A stretch of DNA of 64,000 nucleotides from Boswellia sacra (GCA_013180625.2 SNVD02001254.1:79302-143301); one strand, 5' to 3'; counted from the first letter of the stretch, positions 33,281 through 46,290 are shown. Notes: generated from the letters alone by a model not told the origin. Made by a program: numbers and translations.

Positions 33281-35379
33281 TTAGCGAGTGTACAAAAGGG
33301 ACTTTGATGCAGAAGCAGTAGAAGATGAGGTATTGGTACTGTAGCTATAACCGGAAGATTGGCTTTGGCTTACCAAGGAATCATTGGTAGCAGAGGTCAT
33401 TGAAAATAGAGATGCTGGGGTATTCATTGGAGGAGGGAAGTATGTTGGCACAGGCATCTGTGGTGGGAGAATTGGCAATTCGGCTTCGAAGTTCAGAACT
33501 TGAATTGCTTGCCTTATTGAGGGCCTGAGACTTTCAGCTGGGTGAGCACACCATAATCCAACAATCATCAAGCGTTTCAACTGTTGCTCATCAAACTCTT
33601 TGCATAGTCTTGGATCAGCGGCTTCTAACAGCTTTTCACTTCCATAGAGGTCCCAAACCCACTGCACCATGTAGTCCTGTCCTTCTTCGGCCATTGGATT
33701 GATTGGTTTTCTTCCACAAGCTATTTCCAATGCAACAATGCCAAAGCTATAAACATCTGATTCTTTGCTAGCTTTACCTGTTATGACACATTCAGGAGCC
33801 ATATAGCCCATTGTTCCTGCCAATACTGTGGTTTGTGACCCTTTGGCGTGTTCTACAAGCCTAGCTAATCCAAAATCTCCAATCTTGGCATTGAAATTTG
33901 AGTCCAACATAATGTTGCTTGATTTTATATCCCTATGCACAACACATTGCTCCCATTCTTCATGCAAGTAAAGCAATCCTGAGGCTAAGTCTTGAGCAAT
34001 TTTGTACCTCATCTCCCATGTCAATAAGGTGTTGTCTTTAAAAAGATGAGAATCTAAGCTTCCATTTGGCATAAATTCATAAACGAGCAAGAGCTCCTTT
34101 CTCTCGTGGCACCACCCCAGAAGTTGCACCAAATTTCTATGCCTTAATCGGCTAATGATTTTCACCTCTGACGCATACTCCTTTATGCCCTGTTTGGACC
34201 CTTTGGATACCCTCTTAACCGCAATATAAGAGTTGTTGTCCCTCAAAAATCCTTTATAAACTCCACCAAAGCCTCCTTGTCCCAACTTGTGTTCATCGTT
34301 GAAATTATTGGTTGCTCGATGCAATTCCTTGTACGAAAACTTCTTGGGTCCTGTTCCGTTTTCTAATTCTTCATCTATATACCCGTTAAAGCCATGATCA
34401 TGATCATCTTCTTCATCGTTCTTGTTTCCTTTCCTGGCCAGCCAAACTATCAAAACCAAAGCACCAATCAAAACACCTCCACCAAGCTCAACCCAACTGC
34501 AAGTTTTGTTTTTGTACTGTTTTTTCTTCTTCTTCTATTGAGTGCTGGAGGATTTGGATTCGAGTTTGAACTATAATCACCCTCCAAGCTTGAGCTGAAC
34601 TCCCAGGAGTAAAGATTATGAACTGCGGATGCGTTTCCAGTTGCTGCGGAGAAGCCAAAAGTGACCCATTCAGGTAAATAAAGCCTCAAATCGACTTTAT
34701 AATCAAGGTATTGCATCACTGTGGCATTATTTCTGAAACCAGTGAAGACAACACTCAAATTCTGTGTAGTAGAATTGTATCTGATCCATGCTTCGTTCAT
34801 TCGCCCTTCCATTATACTTGTATTACTCCACCATGTGATATTGTTGCTTGATCTCACAGAGTTGATATCAATCCCTACATGTTCACGACCTGCTGGCGGA
34901 TCCCACTCAGGGTTCCTATAGATATCAAATTCAACCGCAACAAACGGATTGGATGTTGAATTCAATTGCTCCCCATCATTGGTGAGACCAAACAAGCCTC
35001 CTTTGGTGACGTTAGGAATCCTGGAACCTTGAGGCGCGAGAAAGAAGGCGAGCCCATCTCCATACGAGGTTCTGTTGTCAGAGTCAATAACAAAAGAGAA
35101 ATGAGTGGTGAAGTCTGTCAGATTTCCTGTGGCGTTATCCCACAGGTGCATAGGTTGGGCGTAGGTGGCTCGAGCGATCATCGCATTGCTTGAGACTAGT
35201 TGAATCACCCCCTTTTGGTAGTCAGCGTAAGCTCTCTCATAGCTTATGTTAGTGTTATCCGAGCCGAAGCTGGAGTAGTTGAAGGATAAAGCACTTGCCA
35301 AAGGGGTTCTCAGAGATAAGAAGATTATGAATATTGCGGAGAAACGGAGAAGAAGAGTGTTAGAGTTGCAGGTAGCCAT
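33281..35379 (-). pseudogene. L-type lectin receptor kinase 2 (LecRK-IX-like), one frameshift
   Basis: A single-exon minus-strand paralogue of LecRK1. From ATG 35379 (MATCNSNTLL) it has a signal peptide, legume-lectin domain (YGDGLAFFLAP, NPFVAVEFDIY, EHVGIDINSV, NLSVVFTGF), membrane segment (about 34490-34420), and kinase with GQGGFGGVYKG, AVKRVSK, HRDIKSSNIMLD, DFGLARL and GTMGYMAPE. The kinase C-terminal tail is Ser/Thr-rich (TNTSSSTASASK). A single-base loss near 34485, within the Gly-rich start of the membrane span, puts lectin and kinase in different frames; LecRK1 reads through the same site in frame. As written only a secreted lectin-domain protein could be made. It could equally be a sequencing or assembly error. 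Confidence 0.88.
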
Positions 35380-36460
35380 TGTTGGGAAGGAGAGAAGCTA
35401 GGATGGCTTAGAATAGTTTCAGATTTTGATCAAAATAAATATCAAAGTCTAAATCAAGTGGTTGGTTGGTACGTAATTGTTTTTCTTTGTCAACTAGGCA
35501 ATATTATTTGGCAAACTAGAGCGAAGATTAAGAGAGCTTTTATTATTATTATTATTATTATTATTGAAAATGGCTTGGACTCAAAACGCTAGCTCTTGAA
35601 ATATCAATTATTAGTGAAATTTTCTATCTATTAAGTAGTAATTATTGAAAGAGAAAAAAATTATTAAACTAAATAAATATGCATGATTGTAAACGAAATA
35701 AACAGAGTGTAATAAAATTTTGTTTTTTATCACAATATTAATTTTCTTATATAATTATACTTTTTCAACGATGTTAAATAATGTGGGTGTGCATGCATGC
35801 ATCACCTCATATTAGATATGGTTTTGATATTGTCCATCTAAATTATTCACCCACCATCAAATATTGTTTGCTACAACTTACTAAAGTTCATGATTTCAAA
35901 TCGTTTTACTAGTTAAGAGACATTTATCTCATAAACATTGTAATTAAACCTCTCCTATACAATGACATGTGAGATACCAAAATATAGATTGATTCAATAA
36001 ATATACCATATGAGAGTGAATTTTTTTAAGAATATTTAATAAAGTTAAGTTAAAACCTCAACCGTCAATAGTAAGAAAGAAAGAGAATTTTTTTTTTTTT
36101 TTTTGTGTGTGTGGAAGTAATAGAACTAATCAAGTGAATGCATTTGTATACAGCACATGGATGCCGGCATATATATACCTCTAACCTAAGGCTCTGTGTT
36201 GACTAACGCGTACATGGTCAAATGAGAAGAGTCAAATGTTTAAATGTGGAGATGAGAATTTGTAGACATCAATAATTTATTCCTCGAGGAAATTTGAAGC
36301 TCTTGTTTAGTTTGAAAATTTGTTGTTTTGCTCTCTTCGAAACTTTGACAAGTATGCCCGCCATGATGCATTTCTATCAATACTTTAATATAAAGTAAAA
36401 TGATTTTTATCGACACGTTTTATGTAAACGATGACTCCAAATAAGTTACTTTCATATATG
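35380..36460. other. LecRK2 upstream intergenic region
   Basis: No gene. A (TTA)n microsatellite lies at about 35540-35567. The LecRK2 promoter is expected in the first few hundred bases. Confidence 0.5.
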
Positions 36461-36502
36461 AGATAGGCTAGACACGAAATCTTATTATAATTAATTATAA
36501 TA

Positions 36503-36614
36503 TGAAACTCACATCATCTATATTAATTATTATTAATATATATTTATCAAATTATATTATATCACGTTAATTTATAAGGATGAGTTTGTATAAGTAGTGT
36601 GTAAGAATAGCATT
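36503..36614. repeat. MITE-like repeat, copy B (left-truncated)
   Basis: Shares AACTCACATC, TATTAATTATTATTAAT, ATCACGTTAATTT and GTTTGTATAAGTAG with copy C, which begins where copy B ends. Confidence 0.5.
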
Positions 36615-36815
36615 ATACAAACTATTTATATAAACTCACATGTATAAACTGATGTGGTATCCTTATATGATAGTCACATCATTCATATTAATTAATGTTA
36701 TTTATTATTAATAGATATTTATCAAATCACTGTATTTATTTGTCAAATCACATTATGTCACGTCAGTTTGTGAGAATAAGTTTGTATAAGTAGTTTGTAA
36801 GAGTAGCATTACTCA
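36612..36815. repeat. MITE-like repeat, copy C
   Basis: About 204 bp with inverted ends: the left has ATACAAACTATTTATA then AACTGATGTGG; the right, read in reverse, has TACAAACTACTTATACAAAC then AACTGACGTGAC. The centre is AT-rich (CATATTAATTAATG). No coding capacity. Confidence 0.65.
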
Positions 36816-36987
36816 TATAATAAACTTATGAACATATAGAGACAGAAATGATATTAGATTGAATTTCATTTAAAAAAATAAATTATTAATTATTTTATCA
36901 TTTTAATTTATATTCTTAATATCAATTGAACATTTTTTATTAATTAAATTAATACATTCAAGGTTTTCAACGGAGTGGTTAAGGAAT

Positions 36988-37071
36988 GTTGAATAATAAA
37001 GTAAAGATTAATTGAATGCCGCCTCCTCTGTTGAATAATAAAGTAAAGATTAATCGAATGCCGCCTCCTAT
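36988..37071 (+). repeat. 42-bp tandem duplication
   Basis: GTTGAATAATAAAGTAAAGA and following bases to GCCGCCTCCT occur at 36988 and again at 37030, with one difference (AATTG/AATCG). Confidence 0.85.
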
Positions 37072-38060
37072 GTTGTTTTGGTTTTTTATTCTTGTCTTTA
37101 GTGGTCATGACCGATTTATTTTTATTGATTCTTTTATTTTCAGTTCTTCATTACGAAAGACATTGTTGAATTTTCATATGGGAACGAAGTCTAGAGAGTA
37201 GTCTCATTAACTTTGACTTCATTCTCAATCGTGGCGATAAAGAAAAAAAGTAACAATTTAAATAATCAAAAATAAAAAATCAGTAAGCCTAATTAATCTT
37301 CAAGAGCATAAATTAAAGTAATCCGTTTCACAAGCCACCTTTGCATCGATGGCCTCCAAGATGTGCTCGTTGTCGTTAATCGTTATGTTTAGTTCATTTT
37401 TTCCCTTCCAAATGTCCAATTATTGAAATATAAGGTGAGAATTTGATTTTTTATTAATTTATTTTTATAAACCACTTATTACATCGTTCTTGCTCATAGG
37501 AGGGAGCCTCGATTAATTTAAGAGTAATTATCATCGGAGCTCCATTTATTTAGTCAAACATCAACCCGATTTCTGAGAAACCATCCATCACATTAAAAGG
37601 ATATACGTGTGACTTTTTTTTAGAGCCAAATGCCTTCAGAAATGACTTCTTTTTTAGTAGTGAATATCAGTGAACCAATTAACATAATCTAGTAGCGATG
37701 GTATCGGTAGTGTACTATAGTGAACAATAATGCTATATTTATAAAGTCAGGATATAAAATTTATATCTCAACTGCTATTGCATGAAATAAATAGAAAGAT
37801 AAATATAAGGAAGTGAATATAATAAATATTAATGAATAATGCAGAGGTGGACTCAAGAAAACTTGGGCTGGCTTTTGCACACAAATATATATATATATAT
37901 ATATAAACACCCTAAAGTTTTAGTATTATTCAAAAACACAGTACAACAAAATTTAATATAATATATATAATTATTTAATATTATTTAACTCACTTGATCC
38001 CCTCCCAAGTTTATATTAATTATACAAGATAATTATTTTATTATTGAGTAATTATTTTGA
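37072..38060. other. Intergenic DNA
   Basis: No gene. A (TA)n run lies at about 37885-37905. Confidence 0.5.
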
Positions 38061-38630
38061 TGTTAGAATTTTATTATATATAGATTTAATTTGTGAGTTT
38101 CAAGACTTAATTTTAACATCCTATTTAATAGGTTTTGATAAATTAATTATGATGTAGTATACTATGTAAAATATTAGAAGATTTGAGTTAGTTTTTTTTT
38201 TTTTTGGTAGATTTGATTTGTAGGTTTGATGAATTAGTTTTAACGTCTCATTAAAATTTTTTATACTAGTTGTGATGTAGTATATTATATAGATTCTAGA
38301 AAATATTAAGGTGTATTTCTTTAAAAAAAAAAATTCAAGTGCCTAATTTGTGTTAAATTTTATATTATGGATATATAATTTGTGGGTTTTAAAGAATTAG
38401 TTTTAACATCTTATTTTATAATTTTTTATAAACTGATTGTGATACATTGTGTAAGATAGTAGAGTGTTTAATTTAAAAATAAATATTTGATTTAAGCTAG
38501 ACTTTTATTATACAGATTTTGATTGGTGAGTTTTGAGAATTATTTTAACTTATTATTTTATATGTTTTGATAAATTAATTGTGATATCATCTAGATGGTA
38601 AAATATTAGAGATTTTAGAGACATTTTAAT
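38060..38630 (+). repeat. Degenerate tandem repeat, about 4 units of ~130-160 bp
   Basis: Each unit contains a GATTT(A/G)ATTTGT(G/A)(A/G)GTTT-like start (about 38084, 38211, 38370, 38516), then TTAGTTTTAAC(A/G)TC-like, then TTTTTATA, then TTGTGAT(G/A). Units have diverged strongly. Confidence 0.55.
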
Positions 38631-38979
38631 ATATTCGGATAAAGCTTCAAATAACAAAACTTTACATAATGAATAGATTATTATGATAAAATTATAGTAA
38701 TGAAGTATTAATTCTTTGTGATTGTGATAAGATCACTTTAATAGTTTACTATTATTATATTTGCATTACATATTATTATATTATTATTATTATTTGTTTA
38801 CATGTGTTTAATTATTATTATGTTTTATGTATAGAATATACATTTTGAGGCTAAGGTTCATTATGCCCCCTTATCTACATATAAAATTTTACTTAAAAAA
38901 AATTATGTGTACGTTGCGGTTTTTTAAGTTAAATTTAGCTCAATTTGGTAAAAACTTCCTGGATCTGCCCTTTTGGAGT
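38631..38979. other. Intergenic DNA
   Basis: AT-rich; nothing recognised. Confidence 0.5.
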
Positions 38980-40340
38980 AGTGTGACATCACATTAACTT
39001 TGTATATATATGTGGATGACAATTTGTCATCACTAAGTAAAAGACAAATCTACCCTCTTAATTCAACTCAAGGACCATCAAACATCAAATACTACTAGGT
39101 GGATTTCCCAAAAGAAAAGCTTAACAAAGACAATAATAAAGAAACCACTAGACTTGGGTTACAATGAAGTGATGACACAATGAAGATTTAGAAACTAACA
39201 AACGTCCAAGTGACTATTCAAGTGATATTAATAGCCTAAAGTCTAACACTAAGCAGTTGAATCACCAGCTAACTTAATGGTTGGTCCTTTTCAAGAGTTA
39301 GCCACGAGGAGTAAGCGACAGCTCTAAGAGGGCTAATAAGTAAGTGATGTCACATTCGATGCCATATGGCAAATCCTTATTACTTGGGAAGTAGGGTTTT
39401 GAGAATCCCCTGGAAGCATTTAGAAGGTTGTGTAAGCCCTTACGATCATGACATCTCATGGGATTGAAGATTCAGGATCTAGGTTAAGGAAAGAGTCTCA
39501 TAGAAAAGCCACAGGATGGTTAAAAGGAAAGGATTCGGAGCCCACAAAAGATTCTGAATCATCATCCCAAGAAAGATACTTCACTAGGGTTTATCCACTT
39601 TTCCTTGAAGTTAGCCACCACCTTTCCACTCATTTTTCCTCCATTATTGTTCCATTGCTCCCACACATATACACACATTCAAGCACCCATTTTCCTTGAT
39701 TTTTCACCATAAACAAAGCCCCTCAGAGCTAACTTGAGCATCGGAGGATTTACGCCAATAAAAAATTCGACAACCCTTGACACTTTTCTGTGTTGCAGCT
39801 GTTGAAGGAGTTCTCAACTACAACCATGAATGCATCTTGCAGCAGCCTTGGTACCTGAAGAGGAAGAAACTATAGTGTATACTGTCACTTTCAACTACCA
39901 AAGGCCTGCCCCTTTACTCTCACAATGGTCATTTTCATCTTGTCAATAGTTGTCCTTTGGTTATCGGAGTTTGTCTAAAGTTATTCTTGAGTCTTTAAAT
40001 TTTGGTTGCTTCTCCCTTGTTGTGGTCTCAGGTTAGTTCTAGGACTTTGATTGGCTTTGCCATTGCTTGTTTAGAACCCATCTGTGTTATAGCTGAGAGA
40101 CTTATCTAGTCTCATTTTTTGGTAATAGATCGGGTCACTATCAAGCCTTAAGTGTTGTCACTTTTCATCCATTACTGTCCCAAGCCATGCCTTCAGAGTT
40201 GGATTGATATGTACCTAGCAGAAAGTCACTATACTTATATTTCCATTAATACATATTTAACACCTAAAGTCATCTAAGTCATTTACCATAAAATCTCTTT
40301 AATTGTCTAATTTTAGTTGTAGCCATTTTTCGATAATAAC
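38980..40340 (+). repeat. Gypsy 5' LTR (left limit approximate)
   Basis: Ends directly before the primer site at 40344. Internal phrase TAACTTGAGCATCGGAGG (about 39731) is characteristic of Tat-type LTRs. The start is not fixed because the partner LTR is not in the window. Confidence 0.6.
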
Positions 40341-40343
40341 ATT

Positions 40344-40360
40344 TGGCACCGTCTGTGGGG
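40344..40360 (+). other. Gypsy primer binding site
   Basis: TGGCACCGTCTGTGGGG is the form commonly found after Tat-type LTRs. Confidence 0.75.
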
Positions 40361-41083
40361 ATTGACATTAGTTAGTGTTCTCAATTTTAGTTATGGTGCA
40401 AAAACCCAATTTTATCCTTTGAAATATACTTTGAAACTTTTTGAAAATGGATGGCACAAAGGCTAGTGTCACCAATAGCTTACAACTAGCTGCTGGGTCT
40501 AAAAACACCAGGCAAGTCATGATAAGACAAGCCACTCAAAACTAACGAATGGAGGGTATAGAATTTGAAATGAGAATTCTCAAGGAGGATAGTGCTCAAT
40601 TGAAAGCTATGCAATATAAGTAGATGGGAAAGGGAAAGACCCCAACACAATCCCAAACACAACACTTAAACACCACCCAAGAAACCACATTACTTAGCCC
40701 GTACCTAACCAACAACCTATGCTAGAATCCGTAGCACCCAACTATGAACTTTATATGGAAGGCCCTAGCCAACCCCTACCAAATTATTAATCGAACACTT
40801 CAAGCCACAGATAGGGAAGGCTCGAACTAAAACCCCAATCCAAACCAAGTAACAAATTTGGGAGGTCCTACTCCAGAAGATGGAATAAAATAGCCTAATT
40901 ATCAGAGTCAAAACGCAGCTTTAAGCCTCACGTAAATACGCCACTTAGAAACCTATTTGAGAACAGGCATGGACATGGTAATGGTGGTTACTAGCTAGAG
41001 AACCCTAACCAACAAATGGGAAGACATCGCCCAAAGGCTGAATCCACTCCCATCACTACAACTAAATGACTCACTTTTAGCAT

Positions 41084-42113
41084 ATGGGACATGATGGTCA
41101 TCGAACCAAAAATTATGAGCTAGAAAACCATAACTATAGTGTGAGAAATCATGAACACAATAGGCATAACAATTACTGTCTGGAAGAGCATCATATTCAT
41201 CATAATGCAAGGGAACATCGTCTTACCCAACAAAAGTTAAAGTTTAGAGAGCTAAAACAAGAGATGACTCTTCTCAAACAGGTGCAAGCCGGAAGAAATC
41301 ATGGTTTTGCACCCGAGTTCAATCTAAATGCACCTTTCCTACATGCAATAGCAAGATTTCCTGTCCCTTCCAACTTTAACTTGCTAGCCTTGAATTCTTA
41401 TGATGGTTAAAAGATCCCCTTGGGTCGAGCTGTACTCAGCTTTTTTATGATTGAGTGATGCTACCACCTATCATACGACAAATTGGATAGAGATGCTTTC
41501 AAATAGGATTCTACCGTTGGGTTGGAGAAAGTTAAAGAGAGAAGGTGGGGAACACTTGGAAGCCTTAAATGCATGCATGACTGTGTACAATCCTACTGAT
41601 GCTATGTCTTATAAAGCCTTCTCCCTCACACTCATAGGACCAGCTAGGCAATGGTTAAGGTCTTTGGGGGCAAACTATATAACCACATTTCAACACTTTT
41701 GTAACCAGTTCTTGAGTTACTTTAAGGCATTAAGGAATATCGACAAGCATAGCCACATATTGGGGAACGTTAAGCAAAAGGAGGGGGAATCCACATTGGA
41801 ATATGTCAATCGCTATCACAATAAGGTGACAAGTTTGGGGGCAATCAAGAAATCCACCACCTTAAGTTCGTTTCTGAACGAACTTAAGCCCAATAGGATT
41901 TAAAAATACTTGTCTGATTTTTTAGCTTCTAGTTATGAGGAAGTTTACTATACCGCCCTAAACATGGCTAAAACAGAGGAGGCTTTTAGTCAAAGGGTGC
42001 AAGATAACAAAGACGATTCTATATGCTATAAGAAGCAAAATGGTCAATCTACCAACTCTACGCAAGATCAATCTAAGAACAAGCAGTTCATTGCAAGGCG
42101 ACATTCAAGTCCA
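41084..42113 (+). pseudogene. gag: Gypsy gag, broken
   Basis: A charged N-terminal coiled region (41084-41410) with FRELKQEMTLLKQVQ is followed, after a stop and a frameshift near 41410-41450, by the Retrotrans_gag core: CMTVYNPTDAMSYKAFSLTL, ARQWLRSL, FCNQFLSYF, KQKEGESTLEYVNRY and FLNELKP. The core ends at a stop at 41901 and is followed by ALNMAKTEEAF. It would form the particle shell. Upstream sequence (40440-41080) is probably also gag but too damaged to define. Confidence 0.8.
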
Positions 42114-42420
42114 AGATAGCCGAAACCTCAACTGCAATATAGGAGACCCCAACACCCACCACTTTCGCGGAGACCTGAGGTTCATCATGCTGATAACTAT
42201 AGGTCAACCAATTACCAAATATACAACTATAGATTAGGCCATCATCAAGAAGTAAGTCACTAAGATTATACGCCACCTGCAAGGTTCACCAACTACGTAG
42301 CCCTCAATAACAAAAGGGATGAGATCTTTGTAGCAATGCGCACATTAGGCCTATTCAAAAAGCCGAGGCCTATCAAAACAAAACCTATAAGGCTAGATTG
42401 ATCTAGGTATTGTCACTTCC

Positions 42421-42975
42421 ATGAAAATTTCAGGCAACACTGTCTATTGCTATGAATATAAAGATCAAATTGAAGAGTTGGTTAGAGCTAGAGAGTTAAA
42501 GGAGTTCATTAAGCAAGTCCATGAAGTTTACAGGTACAGGGCAATTATAGAGGGCAAAAGACCAGTGCATGAGGAAGATGATGTTAATGGACAACCCAAG
42601 GTCTAGAGGATAACCATCATTTACGATAGAGCCAGTCAAACTAAGACTACAATAATTCAAGGAAGAACTATGCAAAAAGTTTTGATAAAGAAATCTTTAT
42701 GGCAAGTTGAACTAGAAAGCCAACTACATTCCATGCCCCAATCATGTTCTCAGACGATGATGCTAAGGGGTAGTTCATCCACATGAAGATACACTAGTGG
42801 TTACAATGATGATCGCTAATTTTGAATGCCAAGGATTTTGATAAACATAGGTAGCTCTATTAAGGTTTCATATAAAGATGCCTTTGATAGGGTGGGACTT
42901 AAAAAGTCACAGCTATGCCCGATCCAAACTCCATTAGTGGGATTTGCTGGAGAAAGAGTCAACTCTTTAGGTTCT
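42421..42975 (+). pseudogene. pro: Gypsy aspartic protease region, broken
   Basis: CYEYKDQIEELVRARELKEF is a typical spacer before the protease. The active site is found at about 42838-42870 as LINIGSS, where LIDTGSS-like is usual; the catalytic Asp is replaced by Asn. It continues with YKDAFDRVGL and LVGFAGERVNSLG, after which the solo LTR interrupts it. Frameshifts and stops are present. Confidence 0.72.
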
Positions 42976-44398
42976 TGATAAGTGTCTATTTATATATCAT
43001 TTTCATATCAATTCGTCCATGTTTCTTTGCTATATTCCTTGGTATTTTTATGTTTTTGTGTGGTTTTGATGTTTGTAGGAGTTTTGGAGCAACTTGCACA
43101 AAAATGGAGTAAAACCCTTCATTTTCACCTCTGCTAGTCAACCATCTTCTCGGAGTTAATTGTATTGATATACAATGAACCCGATGACATATCATATACC
43201 GTTGAAAAGCTCTCGAAGTCTACTTTTTGGAGAAATTTACGGATTATGAATACATTCAGTGTACCGAAAGTTGTAATCAAAACAGTGTGAGAAGTGTAGA
43301 AATGTAATTCCACACATCACGGTAGCATGTATAATACGGGACACTGTAGCACGTTACTGTAGCAGAGTATTTAAACACATTTTAGGGTTTTATTTCATAA
43401 CTTGAAGAGGGGAAAACGTGGGAGGAGGCTGCATTTCTGGATTTCTCTCATCCCTGGGAGTTCTTGAAGGAGAAAGAAGATTTTGAAAGAGGAGGAACTA
43501 CAATTCCTAGAAGATTCATCTAAAAAGAAGATTTTCAAAGAATTTGCTAAGTTCTTTCTTTCCTTTTCAATTCTGGAATTTCTCTGTATTGTATTTGTTA
43601 TTCTGATTGAATATGTGTAACTAAATCTGAATTGGTTGAGGGTGATTTCAAAGCCTTGATATGGATTTTGTAAGTTGATTGTGTAAGAAATTGTTATCCA
43701 ATTCTCTAATTGAAGTTGCTTGTATTTTCCCATATCTAATGCTTATGATTGCTTACTGATTGTATTTGGAATGGCCAACTGAATATAATCTGTTGTTGTC
43801 TATTGCTAAATTAGAAATCTTGATCCGTAATTGTCATGAATTTCCAATCATTAGTAGCAAAATTGTGATCAGAGATTGCAATTGGAAAATACAACCTAGG
43901 TTAAATAATTTGAACTTGTGTGATTATTGCTTAGATCAACCTATCTTTCTCATCGTAATGCTTCTATTGAATTAAACTTAGAGAGCTTGTTCTAGGTTGT
44001 TTAATGGATAGAGATTAAATAAAGAGCTTGTTTTATTAAACAACAAAGTAAGGAAAGATTGGGATAACAGAGCTTGTTGTTATCTACGGTTGATAACTTC
44101 AATGCTGTAATTGGATTACAATTCTATGTTAATTCACAAATTCTTATCTTGTGGCAGAGAATGAACTCTTAACCAAGTGTCTCTCATTGATTTTTCACTC
44201 CATTTAACTTTGCTTTGTGTTATTCTTCATTTTCTTTCGTATTAAGTTTAGTTAATCAATCAACAAAACCCCCCCTGTTTAGTTTATTATTGCTGGAAAA
44301 TAACAAATTCAATTAGAATCAATCCTCGTGGGAACGATATCTTACTTATCACTTTATTAATTGTGCGACTAGTATACTTGTTAGTTTCGAATGCATCA
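42976..44398 (+). mobile_element. Solo gypsy LTR inserted in the gypsy element
   Basis: 1423 bp starting TGATAAGTGTC and ending GAATGCATCA, with flanking GTTCT (42971-42975) and CTTCT (44399-44403), a 5-bp duplication with one mismatch. The end (GGGAACGATATCTTACTTATC ... TGTGCGACTAG) is of the kind that precedes a gypsy primer site. The host protein reading resumes on the other side (IYIPVKA). There is no coding region inside, as expected after LTR-LTR recombination. Confidence 0.8.
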
Positions 44399-44403
44399 CT
44401 TCT

Positions 44404-45800
44404 ATTTATATACCTGTCAAGGCTAGCGATGGAAGACCCCAAAACAGCCATTCTGATAGTATCTACTATTGTTGATAGGCCAAGTGCCTATAAATTGATA
44501 TTAGGGAGACCATTCTTGTATGAGACAAAGGCAGTAATTTAAATATATTATCAAAAGCTGAAGATTCAAACGGGTGATGGAGCGGGGATCATGGCCAATA
44601 ACCAACAAGCTTTCAGAGATTCTTATGAGGTACCTATCAAACCATGTCACATGGTTGTTGGGGCTTTAACCGATAATCAGCCTAGTCTCATAACTATTGG
44701 ATCTCCTCTGAGAGATGATGGAGAGGCGCGTAGTGAATTAGATCCTCAAGACAAGAGGTATGAACAACGGGCAAAACCATCTAATGAAATGAAGATGTTT
44801 CACTTGGACCCAAATAGTGAAGATAAGTCAGCGAGACTTGGGAACCCACTATTACTTTCATTGCGGCTGAAGTTGTAAGATTTGCTAAAAGATTATAGAG
44901 ATATCTTTGAACGGGGCCATGATAACATGCTAGGCATCGACCCATCATTGCTTTGCCACCGTTTGAATATCGACCCAGTAATGAAGCCGATTAGATAAAA
45001 GAGGCGAGCTTATGATGTAACACGTTATGAGGCAATGACGATTGAAGTAGACAAACTCTTGTAAGCTAATGTCATTCAAGAGGCTAACTACCTTAGTTGG
45101 TTGGCTAACCCTGTTCTTGTGCAAAAACCTAATGGTAAGTGAAGAATGCATATAGACTTTACTGACCTAAACAAAGCTTGCCCTAAGGATAGTTTCCCAC
45201 TACCGAGAATAGGCAACTTGTGGATGCCACAACGGGCCATGAGTTGATGAGCTTCATAGATGCCTTTTTTGGTTACAATCAAATCAAGATGTACCCACCT
45301 GATGAAGAGAAGACTACATTAATCACAAAGTAGGGGTTTTATTATTACAAAATCATACCATTTGGCCTAAAAAATGCTAGAGCCACCTATCAAAAACTTG
45401 TGAACAAGCTCTTCGAAGAGCAAGTTAGCAAAAACCTAGAAGTCTATGTTGATGACATGCTAACCAAGTCTACTACCACAGAGAAGCACGTTGAAGACTT
45501 AAAGCAAACCTTTAAGTTATTAAGAAGGCATCATATGAAGTTATACCGAGAGAAGTGTGGTTTTGGAGTGTTAGTAGGAAAGTTCTTATGCTTCGTGGTA
45601 AGCCAAAGAGGCATTGAAGCTAATCCTGATAAGATCCAAGCCATTCGTAACATGAAATACCCTAAAACACTCAAGCAAGTGTAGATACTGATCGGTAGGT
45701 TAGCCACTTTCAGTCGATTCATTTCAAGAGCCATAGATAAGTCACACCCTTTTTCCAAAGTAATGAGGCAAGGTAAGAAGATGGAATAGACAACTAAATG
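44404..45800 (+). pseudogene. pol: Gypsy reverse transcriptase, broken
   Basis: After a protease tail (STIVDRPSAYKLILGRPFLY) the reverse transcriptase appears at about 44860: HRLNIDP, VLVQKPNGK, MHIDFTDLNKACPKDSFPLP, FGYNQIKMYPPDEEKT, PFGLKNARATYQ and the catalytic box LEVYVDDMLTKS (about 45440). Then FLCFVVSQRGIEANPDK and IGRLATFSRFIS. At least eight stop codons interrupt it. Confidence 0.85.
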
Positions 45801-46290
45801 TAAGGTTACTTTCCAGCAGTTAAAGAATTACTTAGCAAGTCCTCCACTTCTCTTGACACTCCAACAGAGTGAGACCTATGTATATACTTAGTTGTTTCTA
45901 TGACTGCTATAAGTTTAATGTTGGTTTAAGAGTCTAAAAAAATTCAGAAGCCTATCTATTATGCAAGCAAGTCTTTTGTAGATGCAAAAACCCGTTACTA
46001 AGCTTCGGAGAAATTAGCTCTTTCTTTGGTGGTTTCATCAAGAAAGCTTAGGCCTTACTTCCAAGCCCATTCAATTTGTGCAGTCACTGATCAATCATTG
46101 AAGCAAATCTTACAAAAGCCTAAACTTTCAAGTTGTTTAACAAAGTGAAGCATTGAGATAAGTGAATTTGACATCACTTTCTCGCCTAGAAATGCAATCA
46201 AAGCTCAAGCAATCGTCGAATTCATAGCTGAATTCACCAACTGCTTAGGGAGGTGTAATGATGGTAAGATGCTACTTAGGCAAGAAAGTG
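45801..46290 (+). pseudogene. Gypsy RNase H (RT-associated), broken
   Basis: Fragments in different frames read QKPIYYASKSFVDAKTRY, LALSLVVSSRKLRPYF and FDITFSPRNAIKAQ, matching the RT-linked RNase H of gypsy elements. Confidence 0.7.

Noticed and set aside
39448..39699. 83-codon ORF in the gypsy LTR
   Set aside because: Lies inside the 5' LTR, which is regulatory and non-coding in this class.
43395..43733. 112-codon minus-strand ORF in the solo LTR
   Set aside because: LTR sequence; no coding features and the frame lacks any known domain.
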